Assembly (NCBI GenBank): GCA_023457235.1
Contig: JAEWMK010000404.1
Span: 1-9,409 of the forward strand
Origin: Bacillota bacterium
GTDB lineage: Bacteria > Bacillota > Bacilli > Bacillales > Bacillaceae_J
Length of the DNA: 9,409 nt
Direction: 5' to 3'
The notes below the pieces were generated by a model, which saw only the letters and a list, made by a program, of their open reading frames with translations, did no database searches and had not been told where the DNA came from. Shown here piece by piece: positions 1 to 5,243 of the stretch. Made by a program: the position numbers and the translations under genes. Every line of letters starts with the position of its first letter. Position 1 is the first letter of the stretch.

Positions 1-85
1 GCTTGGTGCGATTACCCCTTTAGGTGGCGTATCGTTTTTAGCAGGTTGGATCCTACTGGCAGTTGCCGCTGTGAAAGGGAAGTAG
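1..85 (+). CDS. ywdK: DUF423 membrane protein, 3' end only
   Basis: Only the last 27 codons are in the window, read from base 2 to the TAG at 83-85. The peptide begins LGAITPLGGVSFLAGW and ends in a hydrophobic stretch followed by KGK. This matches the C-terminal end of the DUF423 (YgdD/YwdK) small integral membrane family, where a glycine-rich G-x-(I/L)-T-P-(L/I)-G-G segment precedes the last transmembrane helix. The function of the family is unknown. Position supports the call: in Bacillus subtilis ywdK lies beside gerQ (ywdL), and here the next gene is gerQ in convergent orientation. The 5' part is outside the window, so start and full length cannot be judged. Confidence 0.8.
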   Translation, partial: LGAITPLGGVSFLAGWILLAVAAVKGK

Positions 86-101
86 GGGAGTTTGAAAGGA
101 A

Positions 102-130
102 AAAAGGAGACTGTTTTGCAGTCTCCTTTT
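102..130. terminator. Bidirectional rho-independent terminator between ywdK and gerQ
   Basis: A perfect 12-bp stem (102-113 with 119-130) has a 5-nt loop (TTTTG). The arms start and end in AAAA/TTTT, so either strand yields a GC-rich hairpin core (GGAGACTG/CAGTCTCC) followed by a U-run. It sits between the stop of the + strand ywdK (85) and the stop of the - strand gerQ (159) and probably serves both. Confidence 0.85.
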
Positions 131-158
131 GCTTGAACGGGCGCTTCCACTTTTACTT

Positions 159-614
159 TTATCTTGGAGGAAAAGACGATAGACTAGGTCCCGTTCCGTT
201 AAATGGATATTGGTACTCAATTTCTTCATCAAATGTTACATAATCTAAATAGATCATTGGAATTAAATAGCGCTGACCTGTTTGTGGGTCGCTGATAATA
301 AGGTGGTCACGTCCGGCAGCTTCGATTGCACCCTTGAAAATTTTTGCATTCCATTGTGTATTGTTTTCAAAAGTTGTATAAACAGTTACAATCTTACCTT
401 TGTTCAATCGTAAAATGTTTTCAATGTACGATTCCTCAATCGGTAGCATTCCGGGAATCTGTCCTGCAATTTGTTGTTTTTGCGGTTGTTGAAAACTTGG
501 GAAACCTGGCATTTGACCTCCTGAAAATGTAGGTGGCATCTGAGGTTGCTGCCCGAAACCATATTGTGGGAATTGGCCATATGCTGGCGTTTGAGATGGG
601 AAATTACTTGCCAT
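159..614 (-). CDS. gerQ: Spore coat protein GerQ
   Basis: GerQ is a coat protein needed for correct localisation and activity of the cortex hydrolase CwlJ, and so for Ca-DPA germination. This copy has 151 residues. The N-terminal third (1-50) is low in complexity and rich in Q, P, F and G. The conserved YwdL/GerQ domain follows, from about residue 52 (IPGMLPIEESYIENILRLN) to about 140. The start ATG at 614 has a strong AAAGGGAGGA site at 8-nt spacing. Upstream on the same strand is cwlJ (gap 615-753), with no clear terminator between them, so co-transcription is plausible. That gap contains a sigma-E-like -10 (CATACACA on the - strand) but no convincing -35. An oddity is that the first 45 residues contain no lysine, although B. 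subtilis GerQ is cross-linked by transglutaminase through lysines 2, 4 and 5. Identification is firm; cross-linking behaviour is inference. Confidence 0.95.
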   Translation of the reverse strand: MASNFPSQTPAYGQFPQYGFGQQPQMPPTFSGGQMPGFPSFQQPQKQQIAGQIPGMLPIEESYIENILRLNKGKIVTVYTTFENNTQWNAKIFKGAIEAAGRDHLIISDPQTGQRYLIPMIYLDYVTFDEEIEYQYPFNGTGPSLSSFPPR

Positions 615-753
615 TTTACATTCCTCCCTTTGATGATAGACAATTTTATACCTTTTGGAAGAACAGCCAGTTAAGGATAAGTATAAAATGCCTTTATTTT
701 CTAGTGTGTATGTGTAAAATTGGAACTGCTAAGTGTAAAATTCAAATGACACT

Positions 754-1179
754 TTAAAAAAATATTTGCGGACAGTTTTCTCGTTCAGGGGCATAAAAAC
801 AATGCGCTTTAAATCGTCCTGCATTATTCTGATTAAACCATGTGGCCGGGCAATCCCCTTCAGGTCTGAAAAACCATAGTGAGTAAGAAGCCGGGTGATA
901 TTTCCAGCCCCTAATTACCTGGCGTGCCAAACCAATATCTACTTCTCTAGCACGTTGATAAAAATAAGGCTTATCGACCGCTTCATAGCCGCCTGGCTTT
1001 TGGAAAACCATATCCCGTAAGCTGCGGATTGATTTAAAATCAAGACAATTTCCAACTACACGATTAACCCCAACATTGCCCACCATTAACATACCAAGTC
1101 TTCCATCGCCTTCGGCTTCAGCCCGCATCAATCTTGCCAGAAGTTTTACATCTGCCTCTGTATGTGGCACAACAGCCAT
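754..1179 (-). CDS. cwlJ: Spore cortex-lytic hydrolase CwlJ
   Basis: The 141-residue protein is a full-length Hydrolase_2 family cell-wall hydrolase, matching the usual length of CwlJ (about 140). It lacks a signal peptide, as expected for a protein made in the mother cell and assembled into the coat. Visible motifs are RLMRAEAEGDG near the N-terminus, where E21 aligns with the predicted catalytic glutamate of SleB/CwlJ enzymes, then MLMVGNVGVNRV, and a C-terminal aromatic and cysteine-rich part (FFRPEGDCPATWFNQNNAGR, HCFYAPERENCP). CwlJ degrades muramic-lactam cortex peptidoglycan during germination triggered by Ca-DPA. The ATG at 1179 follows a GAGGTGA site. Its partner gene gerQ is directly downstream on the same strand, as in Bacillus cereus; in B. 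subtilis the two genes are separate. Expression in the mother cell (sigma-E) is expected from the family, but I could not place a convincing promoter. Confidence 0.95.
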   Translation of the reverse strand: MAVVPHTEADVKLLARLMRAEAEGDGRLGMLMVGNVGVNRVVGNCLDFKSIRSLRDMVFQKPGGYEAVDKPYFYQRAREVDIGLARQVIRGWKYHPASYSLWFFRPEGDCPATWFNQNNAGRFKAHCFYAPERENCPQIFF

Positions 1180-1333
1180 TATCTCACCTCACAATAGCGA
1201 TTACCCTACTAACATATTGCAAGAACAGAAAATGGTGACTTGTATATTTACTTTTTTATGGTCATTACATTTAGATACTATGTGGCTGTAGGTGCTTTTA
1301 TGATAAAAAAGTGTGGCGGGATTGGGTTGTGGG

Positions 1334-1377
1334 TTGGACCGCAGGGTCGGGTTCTGTGTCCCGATTCTGCGGTCCGA
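1334..1377. repeat. REP-like long palindrome, copy 1
   Basis: Bases 1336-1351 and 1360-1375 form a 16-bp stem (two positions are G-T wobbles) closed by the 8-nt loop TTCTGTGT, and the pairing extends outward with a weak T-G and a T-A. The core AGGGTCGGGTTCT (1343-1355) recurs exactly on the other strand at 5223-5235. The segment 1311-1425 is clearly richer in G than its AT-rich surroundings and encodes nothing convincing. The GGGACAC-type ends resemble REP sequences moved by RAYT (Y1 tyrosine) transposases; that link is inference, as no transposase gene is in the window. There is no poly-T tail, so it is not a standard terminator. Confidence 0.6.
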
Positions 1378-1401
1378 TTTGGGCTGGGGTCAGCGAGCCA
1401 C

Positions 1402-1421
1402 GGGGTCGGGAACTCTGTCCC
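1402..1421. repeat. REP-like palindrome, copy 2
   Basis: The sequence opens GGGGTCGGG and closes CTCTGTCCC, with two A residues between. It shares GGGTCGGG with copy 1 (1343-1355 region) and CTCTGTCCCA with copy 3 (5216-5242). Copies 1 and 2 lie about 50 bp apart, in the same orientation for the GGGTCGGG half, as in paired REP arrangements. Confidence 0.5.
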
Positions 1422-1432
1422 AACTATGTAAT

Positions 1433-1463
1433 GGAAAAAGCCCCCTAATGGTTAGGGAGCTTT
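1433..1463 (-). terminator. Rho-independent terminator of hemQ
   Basis: On the - strand a 12-bp stem (AAAGCTCCCTAA with TTAGGGGGCTTT, one G-T wobble) closes a 3-nt loop and runs into TTTTTC. It begins 6 bp after the hemQ stop codon. Confidence 0.8.
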
Positions 1464-1468
1464 AACAA

Positions 1469-2212
1469 TTAAACTTGTAAGAATTTCGGAACAGCTTCTT
1501 CTGTTAAAATGTTACCAACGAAGAATGAACCGAATTCGCCATATTTTGCACTTACTTCATCAAATCTCATTTCATACACAAGCTTTTTGAATTGAAGAAC
1601 GTCGTCTGCAAAAAGCGTAACGCCCCATTCCCAATCATCAAACCCAACAGAACCGGTAATGATCTGTTTTACTTTACCTGCATACTGGCGACCGATCATA
1701 CCGTGTGAACGCATCATACTGCTGCGATCTTCCATTGAAAGCATATACCAGTTGTCATTGCCTTGACGGCGCTTATCCATTGGATAGAAGCAAATATGGT
1801 TAGTCTTTGGAAGAATAGGGTATAAACGTGCCAAAACTTCAGGGCTTTGATATGGATCCTGATCGGATGGCAAGTAGTTGCTCAATTCAACCACAGACAC
1901 ATAAGAATGAGCCGGAATTAAATACTCTGCAAATTTTGTTTTATTAAAAGTAGTCTCAAGTTCGTTTAACTCTTCCATTGTTGGGCGAAGAATCATTAAC
2001 ATAAAGTCAGCTTTTTGGCCGACAATTGTGTATAATGCGTGACTTCCTTTTTTTGCTTCTTCTGTATTTTTTAATTCGCTAAGAAAACCTTGAAACTCCG
2101 CAATAACTTCATTTCTTTCATCATTAGAGAGCCTTTTCCAAGACGTCCAATCTACCGTGCGGAAATCGTGAAGACAATACCAACCATCTAACGTTTTTGC
2201 TGGTTCAGCCAT
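1469..2212 (-). CDS. hemQ: Coproheme decarboxylase HemQ (chlorite dismutase family)
   Basis: HemQ performs the last step of the coproporphyrin-dependent haem pathway: two oxidative decarboxylations turn coproheme III into haem b in the cytoplasm. The 247-residue protein covers the whole family length. Expected residues are in place: Y143 in CFYPMDKRR (the radical tyrosine, Y145 in Geobacillus and Staphylococcus numbering), K147, and H170 in MMRSHGMIGRQYAG (proximal haem ligand, H172). Also present are Q183 and the propionate-side positions R129, R216 and S221. The FDDWEWGVTLF segment is typical of the clade. I chose the ATG at 2212 because AAAGGAG lies 8-9 nt upstream. A GTG three codons earlier overlaps the ribosome-binding site and is unlikely. 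The gene is divergent from pta and ends in its own terminator. Older annotation names are YwfI or 'chlorite dismutase'; true chlorite dismutase activity is not expected. Confidence 0.96.
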   Translation of the reverse strand: MAEPAKTLDGWYCLHDFRTVDWTSWKRLSNDERNEVIAEFQGFLSELKNTEEAKKGSHALYTIVGQKADFMLMILRPTMEELNELETTFNKTKFAEYLIPAHSYVSVVELSNYLPSDQDPYQSPEVLARLYPILPKTNHICFYPMDKRRQGNDNWYMLSMEDRSSMMRSHGMIGRQYAGKVKQIITGSVGFDDWEWGVTLFADDVLQFKKLVYEMRFDEVSAKYGEFGSFFVGNILTEEAVPKFLQV

Positions 2213-2402
2213 TCGTAACACTCCTTTATCAATAGCTATATTTCAATATGTACATGTCAATAACTAATATAACAATAGTTTTATCCAGAAGAAAGTTTTT
2301 AGCTTAAAAAGTTGACAAAAGGTGGCAAAGGGTAATCTTGTTAGAATTTTTTGCGTTTGTTATAGGAAATTTTCCAACGTTCTGAAAAGAGGAACTTTTT
2401 AT

Positions 2403-2416
2403 AGAAAGCGTTTCCG
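2403..2416 (+). promoter_or_regulatory. Candidate CcpA-binding cre site for pta
   Basis: AGAAAGCGTTTCCG matches 11 of 14 positions of the cre consensus TGWAANCGNTNWCA, including the central CG and the AA before it. In Bacillus subtilis, pta is activated by CcpA from a cre upstream of the promoter. With the candidate promoter at 2432-2459, this site would be centred near -57, which fits activation. The site is seen; its function is inferred. Confidence 0.55.
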
Positions 2417-2431
2417 TTTTCATTAGCCTAT

Positions 2432-2459
2432 TTCCAAGAATATTGGAAAAGTATATGGT
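2432..2459 (+). promoter_or_regulatory. Possible sigma-A promoter of pta
   Basis: TTCCAA (2432-2437) and TATGGT (2454-2459) are separated by 16 bp. Both hexamers are imperfect, which would suit a promoter that needs CcpA for activity. The choice rests mainly on distance from the cre-like site, so confidence is low. Confidence 0.3.
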
Positions 2460-2563
2460 AATAATAAGCAGGATAGAGTGAATCTTCCACTGGGCACAGA
2501 GAAGGCTTACAGATTGCTTTAACGGGAAATATATTTAACTGATTTCATTTTGGAGGTATTAAT

Positions 2564-3535
2564 TTGAGCGATTTATTTTCCATTGTAAAAGAAAAGATTA
2601 AAGGTAAAAACAAAACGATTGTCTTCCCTGAGGGCTTGGATGAGCGAATTTTGACAGCCGTTGGTAGACTTGCCTCTGAGGAAGTTTTAAAGCCGATATT
2701 AATCGGAAATAAAGAAGAGGTAGAACAAAAAGCGGCATCTCTGAATATTTCTTTAGGAAATGTTGAAATTCTAGATCCGAATTCCTACGACGAGTTCGAC
2801 GTACTTGTAAGTGAATTTATTGAGCGACGTAAAGGAAAAGCAACAGAAGAAGAGGCTAGGGAAATCTTAAAGGATGAAAACTATTTTGGCACAATGCTTG
2901 TTTATTTGAAAAAAGCAGATGGCTTAGTCAGCGGCGTGGCTCATTCAACAGCTGATACCGTACGCCCTGCGTTGCAAATTATTAAAACAAAAACTGGCAT
3001 TAGAAAGACATCTGGGATGTTTGTCATGGTGCGAGGAGATGAAAAATATATTTTCGCGGACTGTGCCATCAATCCAAATCCAGATAGCCAGGATTTAGCG
3101 GAAATCGCCATCGTAAGTGCTGAATCAGCAGTGCTGTTTGATGTTGAACCAAAGGTTGCAATGCTAAGTTTTTCTACAAAAGGATCGGCAGTTACACCTG
3201 AAACAGAAAAAGTAGCAGAGGCAATTAAAATTGCAAAAGAAAAACAGCCAGATTTGGTCATCGATGGAGAGTTTCAATTTGACGCTGCCATCGTACCATC
3301 AGTTGCTGCGAAAAAGGCACCAGGATCAGTTATTCAAGGCGACGCCAAAGTATTCGTTTTCCCAACATTAGATGCCGGCAATATCGGTTATAAAATCACT
3401 CAACGACTAGGCGGCTTTGAGGCAATTGGTCCAATCCTGCAAGGCTTAAACCAGCCAGTGAACGATCTATCCCGCGGCTGCAATGTGGAAGATGTATATA
3501 AGTTAGCATTAATAACAGCTGCGCAGACGCTGTAA
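2564..3535 (+). CDS. pta: Phosphate acetyltransferase (phosphotransacetylase)
   Basis: Pta interconverts acetyl-CoA and acetyl phosphate; with acetate kinase it forms the overflow route to acetate and sets the acetyl-phosphate pool. The 323 residues equal the length of the short, single-domain Bacillus Pta, without the DRTGG regulatory domain of the long enterobacterial type. Typical segments are IVFPEGLDERILTA near the N-terminus, DGLVSGVAHSTADTVRPALQ (about 125-144), IFADCAINPNPDSQDLAEIA (about 167-186) and LSFSTKGSAVTPETEKVAEA (about 200-219). The C-terminal core has VFVFPTLDAGNIGYKITQRL. The start is a TTG at 2564 with TGGAGGT 6 nt upstream. A candidate cre site precedes the gene. No intrinsic terminator is obvious directly after the stop; the next good inverted repeat is at 4232-4275, beyond a tandem repeat array. 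Confidence 0.97.
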   Translation: MSDLFSIVKEKIKGKNKTIVFPEGLDERILTAVGRLASEEVLKPILIGNKEEVEQKAASLNISLGNVEILDPNSYDEFDVLVSEFIERRKGKATEEEAREILKDENYFGTMLVYLKKADGLVSGVAHSTADTVRPALQIIKTKTGIRKTSGMFVMVRGDEKYIFADCAINPNPDSQDLAEIAIVSAESAVLFDVEPKVAMLSFSTKGSAVTPETEKVAEAIKIAKEKQPDLVIDGEFQFDAAIVPSVAAKKAPGSVIQGDAKVFVFPTLDAGNIGYKITQRLGGFEAIGPILQGLNQPVNDLSRGCNVEDVYKLALITAAQTL

Positions 3536-3672
3536 TTGGCGGTGTTATTATTGGAGTTGTGAAGCGGGATGCTGAAAGTAAACTGCCAGCACTACTGCCG
3601 GTGGGGACAGCTGCCGCTAAAGGTACAGCTAGCGCACCAACTGGTATACTAAATTTACTTGACAACTGCTTT
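3536..3672. other. Spacer between pta and the tandem array, with a weak coding-like frame
   Basis: No terminator or recognised gene is visible. One + strand frame stays open from inside the end of pta to a TAG at 3691-3693. It reads an alanine-rich peptide (for example KRDAESKLPALLPVGTAAAK) ending NLLDNCFKDINNG. The only starts (GTG or TTG near 3553-3561) lack a properly spaced ribosome-binding site. It may be chance composition or a remnant of older coding sequence; I do not call it a gene. Confidence 0.3.
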
Positions 3673-4191
3673 AAGGACATCAATAACGGTTAGGCCATGG
3701 ACATTGTCCTCAAACGAGGGTATTGCGGCCAGCTTTGATGGTTTAGGCAAGGCATCTGTCTTCAATCCAGCGTATTGCGGACAACTATGTTGGTTCAGAC
3801 ACGAGTATTGTCCCCAAACAAAGGCATTGTGGCCAGCTTTGGTGAATCCAGCAAGGCATCTGTCCTCAATCCAGCGTATTGCGGACAACTATGTTGGTCC
3901 AGACACGAGTGCTGTCCCCAAACAAAGACATTGCGGCCAGCTTTGATGAATCCAGCAAGGCATCTGTCCTCAATTCAGCGTATTGCGGACAATTATGTTG
4001 GTTCAGATACGAGTATTGTCCTCAAACGAGGGTATTGCGGACAGCTTTGATGGTTTAGGCAAGGCATCTGTCCTCAATCTAGCGTATTGCGGACAACTAT
4101 GTTGGTTCAGACACGAGTATTATCCTCAAACAAAGGCATTGCGGCCAGCGATGGTGGCTCGGCCCCAGGTTCTGTCCTCAAACAAAGCCTT
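3673..4191. repeat. Tandem array of ten 52-bp monomers in 104-bp dimers
   Basis: Four contiguous 104-bp units start at 3725, 3829, 3933 and 4037 and differ at only a small fraction of positions. Each unit is two 52-bp halves, about 65% identical to each other. The A half starts GCGGCCAGCTTTGATG and ends CAGCGTATT; the B half starts GCGGACAACTATGTTGG and ends AARGGCATT or similar. A degenerate B-like monomer (3673-3724) and a diverged 51-bp monomer (4141-4191) flank the core, giving ten monomers in all. The stretch from 3703 resembles the stretch from 4015 more than nearer units, which points to a later 312-bp (3-unit) duplication. Neither 52 nor 104 is a multiple of three, so each reading frame is lost from unit to unit and the array is not a protein repeat. 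A quasi-palindrome TGTCC...GGACA spans each A/B junction. The array lies between convergent pta and lipL. Confidence 0.93.
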
Positions 4192-4231
4192 ACTAACAAC
4201 ATATAGTAGCTATTCATATAACAGAACATGG

Positions 4232-4275
4232 TGATCAACAACAGCCCTGGCGCTAAGCCCAGTCCCAGTTGATCA
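4232..4275. terminator. Inverted repeat between pta/array and lipL, possible terminator
   Basis: TGATCAAC (4232-4239) pairs perfectly with GTTGATCA (4268-4275), and an inner CTGG/CCAG pair can form within the 28-nt interior. On the + strand a T-rich stretch (CTTTTATTTTT) follows after about 5 nt, so it could end pta transcripts, perhaps only weakly. On the - strand there is no U-run, so its use by lipL is doubtful. The stem closes 8 bp before the end of lipL (stop at 4284-4286). Confidence 0.45.
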
Positions 4276-4283
4276 TCATGCTT

Positions 4284-5108
4284 TTATTTTTCATTCCGTT
4301 TTATAATCCGTTCATAATTATATTGAAACAATTCCTGTTCCTTATCACTTAAAGGCGTAGTAGTAATTCGCCCACCCACGTCACCCAATGTCTTCAGCAT
4401 CATTGTAATCATTTCCTCAGTTGCTATGTTCTCACCTAACAACTCAGATAATGATGCCATCGTAGAAGGGCTGATCGTAGGATAGATGAATTTTGTGCTT
4501 TCGCCTTGCAAGGAACGATGATAAAATTCCTGTACAATTTCAGCACGCAAGCTTCCGCTGCCGGTTACACAAATATAAATTTGCACTGCAACCCCGCCAC
4601 GCAGTCTTCGTTGCGAAATGCCAGCAAATTTCTTACCGCCAATGCTTAAATCAAAACTTCCCGGGCAATAACTGCCGACAATTTCCCTTGCTTCAACCTG
4701 TACATCGAACCCGGATAATATGAGTTGAATTAAATTCCACATTGCTTCATAGCCACGATTTATATCAATTCCTTTTCCTTCAGGTAAAATCAGCGAAAGA
4801 TTTAAAACGCCTTCATCGAGAACCACTGCTAATCCGCCGGAATTGCGAATAATAGATTGATAGCCTTTTTCCTCCAAAAACGCTACACCTTGTTCTAGGA
4901 AAGGTAATCTGCCATCTTGAATTCCGAGAACAATCGTTGGTGCATGAATCCAAGTGCGAATGACAGGGGCTGACTCGCCACTGCCGACTGAAGCACAAAA
5001 CGTATCGTCATAAGCGAACGACTGCATTGGACTAAAATACAATCCAAGACTGGAATGATCGATATACCGCCACTCTGGTTGTTGTAAAAGCGGATTGATG
5101 TCCGGCAT
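4284..5108 (-). CDS. lipL: Octanoyl-[GcvH]:protein N-octanoyltransferase LipL
   Basis: LipL moves the octanoyl group from the glycine-cleavage protein GcvH to E2 subunits of 2-oxoacid dehydrogenases, a relay step in Bacillus lipoic acid synthesis (LipM, LipL, LipA). The 274-residue protein (B. subtilis YwfL is about 281) has the biotin/lipoyl protein ligase fold. It shows IRNSGGLAVVLDEGVLNLSL (87-106), the nucleophile C148 in GSYCPGSFDLSI (C150 in B. subtilis), and the lysine of GGKKFAGISQRR (K160). These distinguish it from LplA-type ligases and from LipM, in which the active cysteine is elsewhere. The ATG at 5108 follows AAAAGGGG at 8 nt. The gene has its own extended -10 promoter beyond the rsfA terminator, so it need not depend on rsfA transcription. 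Confidence 0.93.
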   Translation of the reverse strand: MPDINPLLQQPEWRYIDHSSLGLYFSPMQSFAYDDTFCASVGSGESAPVIRTWIHAPTIVLGIQDGRLPFLEQGVAFLEEKGYQSIIRNSGGLAVVLDEGVLNLSLILPEGKGIDINRGYEAMWNLIQLILSGFDVQVEAREIVGSYCPGSFDLSIGGKKFAGISQRRLRGGVAVQIYICVTGSGSLRAEIVQEFYHRSLQGESTKFIYPTISPSTMASLSELLGENIATEEMITMMLKTLGDVGGRITTTPLSDKEQELFQYNYERIIKRNEK

Positions 5109-5146
5109 AGTTAATTCCCCTTTTCGTACAAATATTTATAAAGGAC

Positions 5147-5175
5147 ATTATAGCATTTGTAGATAAAAACAAAAA
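5147..5175 (-). promoter_or_regulatory. Candidate sigma-A promoter of lipL (extended -10)
   Basis: On the - strand TGCTATAAT (complement of 5147-5155) gives a perfect -10 hexamer with the TGn extension. The -35 at 17-bp spacing (TTTTTG) is poor, which is usual for extended -10 promoters. It lies about 40 bp upstream of the lipL start and partly overlaps the U-run of the rsfA terminator. Confidence 0.55.
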
Positions 5176-5204
5176 ACAAGCGAGCCGTATTAGCTGCGCT
5201 TGTT
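5162..5204 (-). terminator. Rho-independent terminator of rsfA
   Basis: On the - strand an 11-bp stem (AACAAGCG plus AGC with GCT plus CGCTTGTT, one bulged C) encloses a 7-nt loop. It runs straight into TTTTTGTTTTT. It lies 40 bp after the rsfA stop. Confidence 0.85.
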
Positions 5205-5215
5205 CTAATAAAACT

Positions 5216-5242
5216 GGGCCGGAGAACCCGACCCTCTGTCCC
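5216..5242. repeat. REP-like palindrome, copy 3
   Basis: Read on the - strand it opens GGGACAGAGGGTCGGG and closes TTCTCCGGCCC. It shares 13 identical bases with copy 1 (1343-1355) and CTCTGTCCCA on the + strand with copy 2. It starts one base after the rsfA stop codon and lies before the rsfA terminator, so it is probably transcribed in the rsfA 3' UTR. Confidence 0.5.
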
Positions 5243-5243
5243 A

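Larger units (their letters stand above)
2213..2563. other. Divergent hemQ/pta control region
   Basis: This 351-bp AT-rich stretch holds no convincing gene. On the - strand, TTGACA (complement of 2255-2260) lies before hemQ, but no good -10 follows at 16-18 bp, so the hemQ promoter is uncertain. On the + strand another TTGACA sits at 2312-2317 without a matching -10 at normal spacing. A cre-like CcpA site is at 2403-2416, and a modest candidate promoter for pta follows it. The mRNA leader of pta would then be about 100 nt. Confidence 0.5.

Noticed and set aside
615..753. Sigma-E promoter for gerQ alone (CATACACA on the - strand)
   Set aside because: The -10 is one base off and no -35 is found at 14-16 bp, so co-transcription with cwlJ is at least as likely.
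2213..2221. GTG start for hemQ three codons upstream
   Set aside because: It overlaps the AAAGGAG ribosome-binding site that fits the ATG at 2212.
2312..2338. TTGACA as the -35 of the pta promoter
   Set aside because: The consensus -35 has only TAATCT at 15 bp or TAGAAT at 24 bp, and it would place the cre site inside the transcript.
2941..3261. 106-residue ORF opposite pta
   Set aside because: It is a shadow of the strongly conserved pta coding strand and has no ribosome-binding site.
3673..4191. CRISPR array
   Set aside because: The repeats are contiguous and every position recurs in each unit. There are no unique spacers, unit length is wrong and no cas gene is nearby.
3659..4234. Three overlapping + strand ORFs and one - strand ORF (77 residues) inside the tandem array
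   Set aside because: They arise because a 104-bp repeat shows the same codons in a new frame each unit. They have no ribosome-binding sites and no family resemblance.
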